NCBI GenBank assembly: GCA_031385545.1
Contig: JANNBN010000125.1
Location: forward strand, 8,181-72,180
Direction: 5' to 3'
DNA: 64,000 nucleotides
Origin: JANNBN01 sp031385545
GTDB lineage: Bacteria > Actinomycetota > Acidimicrobiia > Acidimicrobiales > JANYDT01
Both the position numbers and the translations under genes were made by a program. The notes below the pieces were generated by a model. That model ran no database searches. It was not told the DNA's origin and was given only the letters and a program-made list of their open reading frames with translations. Shown in pieces: positions 50,287-59,083 of the stretch (positions are counted from its first letter, which is position 1; the number at the start of each line of letters is the position of its first letter).

Positions 50287-52155
50287 ATGGGTGTACTTAT
50301 CGATGCCGCGAGCGTCACCGTCAAACGACCGGACCGTGCGCTGTTCGACAACCTATCGGTCACCATCTCGGGCGGCGAGCGCTGGGGCGTGGTCGGTATC
50401 AACGGCACCGGCAAAACCACGCTGCTGCGCGTCCTGGCAGGCACCCAGGAACCGGACTCCGGTGTGGTGCGCCGGGCCCGTGGCATCCGCGTCGGCGTGC
50501 TGGACCAGAACCCCGACCTCGGCAAGGGAACCGTGCTCGATGCACTCGGCGACTCGTGGGAGGCGGCTTCGGTGCTCGAGCGGCTCGGCATTGGATCGTT
50601 GGGCGATGCGCTCGTCAGCAAGCTGTCCGGCGGCCAGGCCAAGCGTGCGGCTCTCGCCCGTAGCCTGGTTCAGGTGCCGGGCGATCACGACGACGACCTG
50701 CTCATCCTCGATGAACCCACCAACCACCTTGACCTCGACGGCATCGAATGGCTTGAACAGCGCCTGTCGATGCAGAAGGGAGCGGTGGTTCTGGTCAGCC
50801 ACGACCGCCACCTGCTGGACCGTGTGTGCGGGCGCATGCTGGAACTGGACCGCGGTACGGGCTTTGTCCACACGGGCGGGTATCAGGCATTCCTCGATGG
50901 TCGGGCGGTGCGTGAGGAACGAAACGCTGCCGAGGAGTCCACCCGCCGTAACTTGGCCCGTCGAGAGTTGGAATGGCTCCGGCGCGGTGCCCCCGCCCGT
51001 ACCAGCAAGTCTAAAGCGCGCATAGCGTCTGCGACGACACTCATCGAAACGCGGCCACAAGACGCAGCGCGGTCTGCCACTATCGGGTTCGGCGCTGCAA
51101 CCGGTCGTTCTGGCGAAGGCCAAGGGCCATCTGCCGGTTCAGTGCAGGGTAGCTATCGCAACGCCTACGACGCCACGCTTGCGCCTCGGCTTGGGAACAA
51201 GGTTGTCGAACTCCATAACGTTGGCCACCGCTATTCCGCCGATGACCCGTGGTTGTTCCGCAAATCCAGCCTGATCCTTGATCCCGGCGGTCGCTATGGC
51301 ATCGCTGGCGCCAACGGTTCTGGGAAGACCACACTTCTGGACGTCATCGCCGGTCGGTTGCAACCTGCTGAAGGCACCGTCGAAGTGGGCCCAACGGTTC
51401 GTATTGGCTACTACAGCCAGTTGGGCCAGGAACTAGATCCCAAGCAGCGGGTTCGCGAAGCGGTGGCCGGAAAGGCTCGGCCTGTCGGTTCGCCCGAGGA
51501 CAAGAAGCTGATGGAGCAGTTCTGGTTCGCCAGCGATGCGCAGTTTGCCCCGATTGGGCTGCTGTCCGGTGGTGAGCGTCGTCGGCTTCAGTTGCTGCTG
51601 GTGCTCGCGGAACGGCCCAACGTGCTCTTGCTCGACGAACCCACCAACGACCTCGACCTCGACACGCTTCGCGCTATCGAAGACTTTCTTGAAGACTGGC
51701 CGGGCACCGTGGTGGTCATCAGCCACGACCGCGCGTTCCTCGACCGGGTGGTGGAAGAAGTGCTGCTCGTCGAAGACGAAAAGGCCGCCTTGGTCCCTGG
51801 AGGCTACGGCGGCTGGCGAGCAAACCGAAGCAAGGGTACCGGCGTCAATCGGGTTGCCAAGGCCGTCGCATCCAAGCCGTCTGCGGCGCCAGAAGCTGAA
51901 ACGTCATGGGCAGAAGATGGTGCCGAGGTCGAAGCACCCAAACGCAAGTCGAGGTCAACCTCTGGGTTCAAACTGCGCGAGCTGGAAAAGGAAATGACCA
52001 AGCTCGACCGCCGTCGGGCTTCGCTGGAAGCCAATCTTGTTGCTGCTGGCAGCGATCACGTGAAGCTCGCCACCATCGGCGCAGACCTTGGCGTAGTCAC
52101 CGCGGCAATCGCCGCTGCCGAAGAGCAGTGGTTGGAACTCGCATCCGACGACTAA
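50287..52155 (+). CDS. ABC-F ATPase, Uup-like
   Basis: This 622-residue protein has two ABC domains without membrane segments. Walker A sites are GINGTGKTTLLRV and GANGSGKTTLLDV, signatures KLSGGQAKRAALARSL and LLSGGERRRLQLLLVL, Walker B LLILDEPTNHLDLDG and VLLLDEPTNDLDLDT. A C-terminal coiled coil (LRELEKEMTKLDRRRASLEA) is typical of Uup. The family acts on ribosomes or branched DNA. It is the second ABC-F in this window, distinct from EttA. Confidence 0.9.
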   Translation: MGVLIDAASVTVKRPDRALFDNLSVTISGGERWGVVGINGTGKTTLLRVLAGTQEPDSGVVRRARGIRVGVLDQNPDLGKGTVLDALGDSWEAASVLERLGIGSLGDALVSKLSGGQAKRAALARSLVQVPGDHDDDLLILDEPTNHLDLDGIEWLEQRLSMQKGAVVLVSHDRHLLDRVCGRMLELDRGTGFVHTGGYQAFLDGRAVREERNAAEESTRRNLARRELEWLRRGAPARTSKSKARIASATTLIETRPQDAARSATIGFGAATGRSGEGQGPSAGSVQGSYRNAYDATLAPRLGNKVVELHNVGHRYSADDPWLFRKSSLILDPGGRYGIAGANGSGKTTLLDVIAGRLQPAEGTVEVGPTVRIGYYSQLGQELDPKQRVREAVAGKARPVGSPEDKKLMEQFWFASDAQFAPIGLLSGGERRRLQLLLVLAERPNVLLLDEPTNDLDLDTLRAIEDFLEDWPGTVVVISHDRAFLDRVVEEVLLVEDEKAALVPGGYGGWRANRSKGTGVNRVAKAVASKPSAAPEAETSWAEDGAEVEAPKRKSRSTSGFKLRELEKEMTKLDRRRASLEANLVAAGSDHVKLATIGADLGVVTAAIAAAEEQWLELASDD

Positions 52156-52169
52156 CGCCAGTAGATCGT

Positions 52170-52200
52170 TTGGTAAGCGTCGTGGTTTACCAAGTATGAT
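52170..52200 (+). promoter_or_regulatory. promoter and operator of the AbrB/PIN-like pair
   Basis: TTGGTAA (52170-52176) and TTACCAA (52187-52193) are inverse arms 10 bp apart. TTGGTA could serve as -35 and TATGAT (52195-52200) as -10, 19 bp apart, with the start codon at 52207 at the expected transcription start. The transcript would be leaderless and the operator overlaps the promoter, as for an autoregulated antitoxin. Confidence 0.65.
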
Positions 52201-52206
52201 TTTGCG

Positions 52207-52443
52207 ATGGCCCGGGTTGAACGTTTCAAAGTGTCGACTTCTGGTCAACTGTCGCTCCCGGCTGCAGTTCGTCGTCGTTGGCATCTGGGTGGAGGTGGAC
52301 ACGTCGACGTTATCGATCTGGGCTTTGGTGTGTTGACAGTTCCCGCTGGCACGGCAGGCCGTCTGCTCGATCAGGTCCTTCCGGCCGATGTCCACTATGC
52401 GAACGTTGCGAGTGAGGCCGACGAACACCTTCGCACCACCTGA
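52207..52443 (+). CDS. AbrB/MazE-type antitoxin
   Basis: The 78-residue protein has a SpoVT-AbrB swapped-hairpin domain: FKVSTSGQLSLPAAVRRRWHL, then VDVIDLGFGVLTVPAG. It would bind the operator just upstream and neutralise the protein encoded 2 bp downstream. Confidence 0.8.
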   Translation: MARVERFKVSTSGQLSLPAAVRRRWHLGGGGHVDVIDLGFGVLTVPAGTAGRLLDQVLPADVHYANVASEADEHLRTT

Positions 52444-52445
52444 TC

Positions 52446-52877
52446 ATGGCGGTAGTCCTGCTTGACGATCATTTGCTCCGCGATTGGCTTGCTGGCCCGG
52501 ATACTGCTTTACGACGAGCGGTCGCTCGATCAGACGTTGGGACAACCAACCTTTGGTATGCGCGCTTATGTAAGAGTGCGGCAGGCCACGGTGGCGGAGC
52601 GTTGATCGGCTCGTGGTCCGGCAAGGAACGCGAACTCGTGATTGCAGGACTCTTCGCACTTCCCGAGACCTTGACCGTTGTTGAGATGACCCATCTTGCG
52701 TGGCGAATGGGCCAGTTGGTTCATGATCATGGTGGACTCTCCACTCTCGGGTCCGAGGCTGTCGCAGCTGCCGAGCGACTGAGAGCCCGTGTTCTTGTCT
52801 CGTCGCGTGACGATGGCCCTGGAATCCGGAACGCTTGCGAAGCACTCAAAATTCAGTACCAGACGTTGCGGCGATAG
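52446..52877 (+). CDS. PIN-like toxin partner
   Basis: This 143-residue protein starts VVLLDDHLLRDWLAG, with the first acidic residues of a PIN-like fold. It continues with TTNLWYARLCKSA and ETLTVVEMTHLAWRMGQLV, and ends RARVLVSSRDDGPGIRNACEAL, where the paired Asp residues may complete the metal site. It is not a standard VapC; similar proteins pair with AbrB antitoxins in actinobacteria. RNase activity is inference from the context. Confidence 0.65.
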   Translation: MAVVLLDDHLLRDWLAGPDTALRRAVARSDVGTTNLWYARLCKSAAGHGGGALIGSWSGKERELVIAGLFALPETLTVVEMTHLAWRMGQLVHDHGGLSTLGSEAVAAAERLRARVLVSSRDDGPGIRNACEALKIQYQTLRR

Positions 52878-52902
52878 TCACCCGGCAAGGTTGAATCGAG
52901 AA

Positions 52903-53895
52903 CTACTGCATCCATTCCGCAAGGGCTTCGGCCATTGCTTCCAACTCGTCAGCCACGTTGCCGACTGGCTGAAATGCAATCTCGGTGATGCCCGCTGCCG
53001 ACAACTCACTCACCTTTGTTCGCAGTTGATCGGAGGTGCCCGTGAGCGGCGACAGTGCGGCAACTGCTGCGGGAGTCAGCACCTGGCGATCGATGTCGTT
53101 CATGACCGTGAGGTGACCTCGGTGCAGCTCGAGGTGGCGGATCGACTGGGGAATTGCTTCGGCCAGTGCAATGAATCGGTCGGCGTTCGGTAAGGACTCA
53201 AGACGGTCGTCGTGCTGTTCCAAGAAGGCGTGGTACGCAACGGCGGCTGGAGCTCCGGCGGCTTCGAAGGCCCGTGGCGACTCGATGGTTTCTCCGGGTC
53301 TGATCACCGTTCCGAATCCGAGCAGAGTTGCAGTTGGTATGTTCGCATAGGAAGCGTCCACTCGTGGCCGGCTGGTAAAGATGCCCAGTCCCATGTCGCC
53401 TGCGGTGCCTATCCCTCTTGGGCCGTTCACACCCAGCACCCACCGAATGTGGATGGGCCGATGTGGAGCCTGTCCGATGCCGTGCAGCATTTGCACCATT
53501 TGTCCATCCACTTGGACAGTTTCGCCGCGAAGCAACGCCTGAATGGTTTCGATGTTCGATGGCATGTCGGCCCAGCGCAGCGGCTTTTGGCCCATTGCTC
53601 GGCGGCCGGTGAAGCCGGTGCCGACACCGACGACCACCCGATCGGCGCCGACAAGGTTCACCAGGTGTGCAATGGCAGAAGCGGTCACCATTGGATGGCG
53701 CAGCGACGGGATGAGGACACCGGGGCCAAGAGTGATGCGATGGGTTCGCGTCGCAGCCAGGGCGAGTGTCATCCAAACATCAAGTTGGAGCGCCGGAGTG
53801 TCGTACACCCAGGCCGTGTGGTAGCCAAGCTGTTCTGCCAACTCAATGTGTGCCGGAGTATCGGGAACAGGAGGGAAGGCACAGGAAACTCGCAT
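52903..53895 (-). CDS. LLM class oxidoreductase, F420-type
   Basis: The 330-residue TIM barrel has YHTAWVYDTPALQLDVW, ITLGPGVLIPSLRHP and VVVGVGTGFTGRRAMG, the cofactor contacts of LLM enzymes; the latter two are typical of F420-dependent members. The substrate is unknown. It is a single gene, divergent from dinB. Confidence 0.82.
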   Translation of the reverse strand: MRVSCAFPPVPDTPAHIELAEQLGYHTAWVYDTPALQLDVWMTLALAATRTHRITLGPGVLIPSLRHPMVTASAIAHLVNLVGADRVVVGVGTGFTGRRAMGQKPLRWADMPSNIETIQALLRGETVQVDGQMVQMLHGIGQAPHRPIHIRWVLGVNGPRGIGTAGDMGLGIFTSRPRVDASYANIPTATLLGFGTVIRPGETIESPRAFEAAGAPAAVAYHAFLEQHDDRLESLPNADRFIALAEAIPQSIRHLELHRGHLTVMNDIDRQVLTPAAVAALSPLTGTSDQLRTKVSELSAAGITEIAFQPVGNVADELEAMAEALAEWMQ

Positions 53896-53966
53896 GGGTT
53901 GTTTCTAGTCGGACGCCGAGGTGGCCGTCCGGGCCAACCCCGTGTCCTGCACGAATTCCCTGGACG

Positions 53967-53984
53967 AACGAACACGTGTTCGTT
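53967..53984 (+). promoter_or_regulatory. LexA (SOS) box upstream of dinB
   Basis: An 18 bp perfect palindrome with left half AACGAACAC and its inverse GTGTTCGTT contains the actinobacterial LexA core GAACACGTGTTC (53970-53981). A -10-like TACGAT (53984-53989) overlaps its end, and dinB begins at 53998, so LexA would block the promoter. Confidence 0.85.
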
Positions 53985-53997
53985 ACGATGACAGCCG

Positions 53998-55197
53998 ATG
54001 AACACGACTGGCTCAGCGGTGCGCACAATCCTGCATGCAGACCTCGACGCGTTCTACGCGTCGGTGGAGCAAAGGGACAACCCGGCCCTTCGAGGCAAGC
54101 CGGTGCTGGTCGGTATGGGCGTTGTCACTGCCGCAAGTTACGAAGCCAAACGTGCCGGCGTGCGATGCCCGACAAGCGTGCGGGAAGCATTGCGCCTGTG
54201 CCCCGACGCGATCGTGGTCCAAGCTCGTATGCGCGCGTACAGTGAGGCAAGCGAAGCCGTGTTTCGGATATTTCGCGAGACGTCGCCCGAGGTGGAGGGG
54301 TTGTCCATCGACGAGGCCTTCATAGACGTCACCGGGCTCCGACGGTTGGTTGGAGACGGCCCAAGCATCGCCCGCACTTTACGAGCACGGGTTGCTGCCG
54401 AAGTGGGCCTGCCGGTCAGCGTCGGTGTGGCAACCACCAAGCACCTGGCCAAAGTTGCCAGTGCTGCAGCGAAACCCGATGGCCTTGTTGTTGTGGAGCC
54501 CGGCAAAGAGGCCGAGTTCCTCCACCCGCTCCCCGTCGAAGTGCTGTGGGGTGTTGGGCCGGTGACGGCAGCCAGATTGCACGCACGTGGGCTGCGATTG
54601 GTGGCAGACATCGCTGCTTTGGATGAAGACAACCTGATCGACTCTGTTGGCAAGGCTGCGGGACGGCACCTCTTTGCACTTGCCCACAATCAAGATCCGC
54701 GCCGGGTCGATACCGGTCGCCGGCGCCGGTCAATTGGTTCACAGAGTTCGTTTCCCCACGGCGGGCTCAATCGCGACGACTGCGATGCGCTGCTGCTCAG
54801 CGTCGTCGACCGGGTGTGCTCCCGCCTGCGGCGAGCCGATCGAGTCGCCCGCACTGTTGTGCTGCGGCTTCGCTACGGCGACTTCACCAACGCAACCCGG
54901 TCTCACACCATGGTCGAGGCCACCAACACCACTTCCACCATCCTCACCACGGTGCAAGATCTGTTCACCGCCGTCTGGCCCGAAGCGCTGAGGCGTGGGT
55001 TGACCCGAATTGGGTTGTCGGTCACCGGGCTGAGCTCGGACGGTACCGTGCAGCTGGCGCTCCCGTTCAACGCGGGCCAGTCCCTTGCGTTCGACACAAC
55101 GCTCGATGCCATTCATCAACGCTTCGGCAAGTCCTCGGTCACCCGCGCCACCAATCTGGGCAGGCGATTCACCGAGGTTCCCATGCTGCTGGACTAG
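53998..55197 (+). CDS. dinB: DNA polymerase IV
   Basis: This 399-residue Y-family polymerase has ILHADLDAFYASVEQ (first metal Asp), LSIDEAFIDVTG (catalytic Asp-Glu), helix-hairpin-helix LWGVGPVTAARLHARGL and the little-finger domain. It ends PMLLD without a clear beta-clamp peptide, although VQLALPF at about residue 350 is a candidate QxxLxLF-type clamp motif. It does translesion synthesis after DNA damage, in agreement with the LexA box. Confidence 0.94.
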   Translation: MNTTGSAVRTILHADLDAFYASVEQRDNPALRGKPVLVGMGVVTAASYEAKRAGVRCPTSVREALRLCPDAIVVQARMRAYSEASEAVFRIFRETSPEVEGLSIDEAFIDVTGLRRLVGDGPSIARTLRARVAAEVGLPVSVGVATTKHLAKVASAAAKPDGLVVVEPGKEAEFLHPLPVEVLWGVGPVTAARLHARGLRLVADIAALDEDNLIDSVGKAAGRHLFALAHNQDPRRVDTGRRRRSIGSQSSFPHGGLNRDDCDALLLSVVDRVCSRLRRADRVARTVVLRLRYGDFTNATRSHTMVEATNTTSTILTTVQDLFTAVWPEALRRGLTRIGLSVTGLSSDGTVQLALPFNAGQSLAFDTTLDAIHQRFGKSSVTRATNLGRRFTEVPMLLD

Positions 55198-55241
55198 AGG
55201 GCAATCCGTGGGGTCGCTGAGCATCGCCAGGTCTGAGGTTC

Positions 55242-56735
55242 TCACCGGCCAAGGTCGCTTTCGGCGACGCACCGCAGTGCCTGGGCGGCGATTGTCAGAG
55301 CGGGGTTCATCGCGGCAGAGGACGGGAAAAACCCACCATCGATCACCCACAGGTTGGGCACATCGTGTGAACGACACCATGGGTCAACCACGCTGGTCGC
55401 TCCGCTTTCGCCGGCCACCGTCGTTCCGCACATGTGGCTGTTCATCGAGATGTCGAATTGCTGTGTGAACATATGGTCGTATCCCACAGAGCGGAGCAGC
55501 CCCTTGGCCTTGGCAAGCAGGCATGCGTGGTTAGCCGTGCCGAGCGCAGTGCGTGTGGTGGTGATGCGGCCCGACGCATCAACCGTCACTCGGTTGTCTG
55601 GGTGCGCAAAGTCCTCGGCCATCACCAGCCACTCCACACTGCGGTGGGCAATTGCATCAAGGAAGCGTAGAGGCACCCTTGTCGCCCAACTCTTCATCAT
55701 GATGCCCTGCACCTTTCCGATGAGCTGCAACACTCCGAAGGGCTGCCCGCTGCCGGTGTCGTGATACCAGTCGTTCACCGACAATGTCTTCTGGAACGTC
55801 GCATCGTTCGGGAGGGAGAAATCGACCGCTGCGATGTGTGCGTTGTTGTGCATCATGAAGTTGCGCCCGACAAGGCCCGAAGAGTTGGAAATTCCCGAGC
55901 GCAGCAGCACCGCTGCCGAGTTCGCAGATCCGCCGCTCAGTACGAAACGGTTTGCACCGATCGTGACCTGTCCCTGATCGGATTCCACCACCAGATAATC
56001 CGCCCGTCCGTGGGTCACAATGATTGCCTGGACCAGTGCACCTTCGAGCAACCGGACGTTGCCCGTGGCCATTGCAGGGTCGAGCGCGCAGGTCTCGGCA
56101 TCGCTCTTGGCGCCCAACCGGCACGGGAATCCGTCGCAAGTCGCACAGCGCACGCAGGCACCAACGTGCGGGGGAGTGCCGAAATCGACCCCCATTGCAT
56201 TGGCGGCCGGGTGCAGGCCGGCCGCCCGCAATCGGGTGGCCATGGCGGCAATGTACGGCTCATGCTCGAGAGCAGGGTAAGTGTATGGAGCGCTGCGCCA
56301 CGGTTCTGTTGGGTCGTCGCCGGTGGCACCGTGCACCCGGTAGATGCGCTCGGCTTCGGCGTAATACGACTCGAGGTCGGCGTAGGTGAAGGGCCATGCG
56401 GGGGACAACCCTTCGGCGTGCTCAGTCGCCTCAAAGTCCCGTTCTCGGAACCGCGGCAGGCTTGCGCCGTAAACCTTGGTGTTACCGCCAACCACATAGT
56501 GCACGCCAGGGTGAAATGGGCGGCCACGGTGATCGAACCACGTGTCCGCCGGCTTGTATCTCCGCTCGATGAATACGGCGCGCGGCGACCAATTCTCCGG
56601 TTCACGAGGCAGACGATGACCGCGTTCGATGACGAGCACGTCGATGCCGCGGCGGGCCAATGCGAGGGCCGTTGTCGAGCCGCCCATGCCAGAGCCCACG
56701 ATGACGACGTCCGCCGAATACGTGTGCGCAGCCAT
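55242..56735 (-). CDS. GMC family oxidoreductase
   Basis: The 497-residue flavoprotein begins VVIVGSGMGGSTTALALARR, has VGGNTKVYGASLPRFRERDF, typical of the cholesterol-oxidase-like branch, a CVRCATCDGFPCRLGAKSDA cysteine cluster, and the C-terminal GC-less GGFFPSSAAMNPALTIAAQA segment. The CxxC-x4-C cluster in the insert is shared with FAD-linked alcohol dehydrogenases of this branch. It oxidises an alcohol. It follows the CoA-transferase gene by 24 bp in the same direction. Confidence 0.87.
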   Translation of the reverse strand: MAAHTYSADVVIVGSGMGGSTTALALARRGIDVLVIERGHRLPREPENWSPRAVFIERRYKPADTWFDHRGRPFHPGVHYVVGGNTKVYGASLPRFRERDFEATEHAEGLSPAWPFTYADLESYYAEAERIYRVHGATGDDPTEPWRSAPYTYPALEHEPYIAAMATRLRAAGLHPAANAMGVDFGTPPHVGACVRCATCDGFPCRLGAKSDAETCALDPAMATGNVRLLEGALVQAIIVTHGRADYLVVESDQGQVTIGANRFVLSGGSANSAAVLLRSGISNSSGLVGRNFMMHNNAHIAAVDFSLPNDATFQKTLSVNDWYHDTGSGQPFGVLQLIGKVQGIMMKSWATRVPLRFLDAIAHRSVEWLVMAEDFAHPDNRVTVDASGRITTTRTALGTANHACLLAKAKGLLRSVGYDHMFTQQFDISMNSHMCGTTVAGESGATSVVDPWCRSHDVPNLWVIDGGFFPSSAAMNPALTIAAQALRCVAESDLGR

Positions 56736-56759
56736 GTTTCTTCGTCGGACCGTCGTTGA

Positions 56760-57986
56760 CTAGATCACGCCGTCGGCGCGCAACGCAGCGATGGCGTCAG
56801 CCGTCAGGCCGAGGCGCTGTTCCAGTACATCGTTTGTGTGCTGGCCATGTGATGGGCCCACCCAGCGGACGGCAGTGGGTGTTCCTGAGAAACGTGGAAA
56901 CACATTGTGCATCGGGAAGTCACCGCGATCTGTGGGCACAGACACGATGGATTCGCGTGCCGCGAAATGGCGATCACCCAACATGTCGACCGCCCGGAAG
57001 ATGTCCCCGCACACCACATCGTGAGAACGGAGAAGATCAAGAAGTTCATCTGCCGGTACGGTGACGGACCAGCGCGCGATCAGGTGGTCAAGCTGGTCCT
57101 GGTTGACTCCGCGTGATGCATGGGTTGCGTACCGTGGGTCGGTGGCCAGCTCGGGTGTGCCCATTGCGGTACAGAGGCGCGCGAACAGCGTGTCTTGGTT
57201 GGCGGCAACGATCACCATGCGTCCATCGGCTGTTGGGTACACATTTGACGGGGCGATGCCGGTGAGCTTGGCCCCGCTGCGTTCCCTGGTGTGGCCAGCA
57301 ACGACGTAATCGGGGATGAGGGACTCCATGATTGCCAGTACGGACTCGTAGATGGATGCGTCGACCACCTGACCTCGGCCGGTCGTACGTGCGCTGATGA
57401 TTCCTGCCAACCCACCCAGACATGCAAACATCGCGGCCAGCGAGTCACCCAGCGAGATGCCAGCGCGCGACGGAGGCGATCCGGGATCACCCATCAGGTA
57501 CCGGATGCCGCCCATGGCTTCGCCGACGCTGGCGTACCCGGGTCGCTCGGAATAGGGGCCGTCCTGGCCGTATCCCGACACCCGGATGATGACCAACCGA
57601 GGGTTGATCTGCCACAGTTCCTCGGGCGACATACCCCAGCGCTCGAGTGTGCCGGGGCGAAAGTTCTCGAGCAACGCGTCGGCACCTGCGACCAGGTCCC
57701 GGATGAGCTGCTGGCCTCGGGGGTCGCGCAGGTTGGCGGTGATGCATCGTTTGTTGCGGGCGAGGATGGGCCACCAGAGCGGTTGCGCATTCGGGTCGCC
57801 GGGCGCGAATTTGTCCAAGCCCCATTCTCGGATCGGGTCCCCCCGGGCGGGGTCTTCGACCTTGATCACGTCGGCCCCGTAGTCAGCCATCAGCTGCCCA
57901 CAGAATGGCCCGGCAATCAGCTGACCCATTTCGATAAGCGTCACGCCAGCCAGCGGGCCGGTGAGCGGCGCATGCGTGGCGGTCAC
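56760..57986 (-). CDS. CaiB/BaiF family CoA-transferase
   Basis: This 408-residue class III CoA-transferase has IEMGQLIAGPFCGQLMADYGADVIKVED with the catalytic Asp further on (in GIIS...VVDASIYESVLA region), NKRCITANLRDPRGQQL and ISLGDSLAAMFACLGGLAGI. It moves CoA between organic acids. The start is a GTG whose GTGA overlaps the lyase stop, so the two genes are translationally coupled; together they suggest activation and cleavage of a branched dicarboxylic or hydroxy acid. Confidence 0.9.
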   Translation of the reverse strand: MTATHAPLTGPLAGVTLIEMGQLIAGPFCGQLMADYGADVIKVEDPARGDPIREWGLDKFAPGDPNAQPLWWPILARNKRCITANLRDPRGQQLIRDLVAGADALLENFRPGTLERWGMSPEELWQINPRLVIIRVSGYGQDGPYSERPGYASVGEAMGGIRYLMGDPGSPPSRAGISLGDSLAAMFACLGGLAGIISARTTGRGQVVDASIYESVLAIMESLIPDYVVAGHTRERSGAKLTGIAPSNVYPTADGRMVIVAANQDTLFARLCTAMGTPELATDPRYATHASRGVNQDQLDHLIARWSVTVPADELLDLLRSHDVVCGDIFRAVDMLGDRHFAARESIVSVPTDRGDFPMHNVFPRFSGTPTAVRWVGPSHGQHTNDVLEQRLGLTADAIAALRADGVI

Positions 57987-58945
57987 GTAGTTGACCGTTG
58001 CGGAACTGGCCCGGCGGCCGAATACCCGGACGGGAGCTGGCGCCCCAATTGTTCGCCCAGCCAAAGCGTGGTGGTTCGGAGCCCGTTGAGGTCAAGGCCG
58101 GTGCTGATGCCAGACCGTTCGAGGGCGAACACGATGTCCTCGGTAGCGACGTTTCCCGTTGCGTTTGGCGCAAACGGGCACCCACCGATGCCGCCGATCG
58201 ACGCTTCGAGCATGCGAACTCCGGCGGTGACCGCAGCCCATGCGTTGGCCACGCCGGTGTTGCGGGTGTCGTGGAAATGACAGCCGAGTGGCACATCTGC
58301 CGCGTCGGTAAGTGCGCGTACGGCGTTGATTCGTTCGGTGACCATGCCGGGGGCGGCGGCTCCGATTGTGTCTGCCAAAACCAGGCGAACTGGCTTGCAT
58401 CCGGCATCGGCTGCCGCCTGCAGCGACCGGTCTACGATCTCGACAAGACGGGCAAGGGGCACGTCACCATCGAACGGACACCCGAATGCCGCACTGATGA
58501 TGACCGATGCTGGCATCGCGTTGGCAGCGGCGGCCGCAGCGATTCGCCGCCACACCGCTACGGAACCCAAGGCGTCGACGCCCTGGTTACGCAGCGAGAA
58601 GGCGTCGGACGTGACGGCCACACAATTGGCTTCGTGTACGCCTGCAGCCACGGCCCGGTCGAGGCCTTTTGCATTCAGCACCAACCCGACGTAGGTGACT
58701 CCGGCTGGGCGGGGGAGGGCTGCCATGAGTTCCGCTGCGTCGGCCATGGCTGGCACCCGAGCCGGGTTGACGAACGAGGTGACCTCGATGCGGCGCATCC
58801 CGCTCGCTATCAGGCGCTCGACCAGCTCGACTTTGGTTGCGGTGGGAAGGATCACCGGGTCGTTCTGCAGGCCATCGCGCGGGCCAACGTCGACAATTTC
58901 GACAGTGTGGGGGGTGCGATCGGCACCAGCCGTCGGTGAGGTCAT
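57983..58945 (-). CDS. hydroxymethylglutaryl-CoA lyase-family protein
   Basis: The 320-residue TIM barrel has EIVDVGPRDGLQNDPV (metal Asp and catalytic Arg), GCHFHDTRNTGVANA (metal His-x-His) and the lyase signature GGCPFAPNATGNVATED with the mobile-loop Cys. It cleaves HMG-CoA or a similar 3-hydroxy-acyl-CoA to an acyl-CoA and a keto acid. First gene of an operon with the CoA-transferase and the GMC enzyme. Confidence 0.9.
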   Translation of the reverse strand: MTSPTAGADRTPHTVEIVDVGPRDGLQNDPVILPTATKVELVERLIASGMRRIEVTSFVNPARVPAMADAAELMAALPRPAGVTYVGLVLNAKGLDRAVAAGVHEANCVAVTSDAFSLRNQGVDALGSVAVWRRIAAAAAANAMPASVIISAAFGCPFDGDVPLARLVEIVDRSLQAAADAGCKPVRLVLADTIGAAAPGMVTERINAVRALTDAADVPLGCHFHDTRNTGVANAWAAVTAGVRMLEASIGGIGGCPFAPNATGNVATEDIVFALERSGISTGLDLNGLRTTTLWLGEQLGRQLPSGYSAAGPVPQRSTT

Positions 58946-58959
58946 GACTCAACCGTAGC

Positions 58960-59076
58960 CACACAACTTGCGACCCTTTTTGACACAACTCGCGGAAAGC
59001 GGGCAGACAAGTTGCCCGTTTTGTGCGAGTTGCGCGTATCTGCAGCACGAGTTGCGCGTATGTGCAGCCGGAGTTG
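58960..59076. repeat. CAACTCG/CAACTTG dispersed repeat, copy 2
   Basis: CACAACTTGCG and CACAACTCGCG are followed by the hairpin CGGGCA...TGCCCG (7-base loop GACAAGT) and by GCGAGTTGCGCGTAT and ACGAGTTGCGCGTAT, direct repeats 22 bp apart, then GGAGTTGTGG. CAACTCGC and GCGAGTTG are exact inverses. The layout of cores in both orientations matches copy 1 at 15612. Confidence 0.55.
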
Positions 59077-59083
59077 TGGGGTG

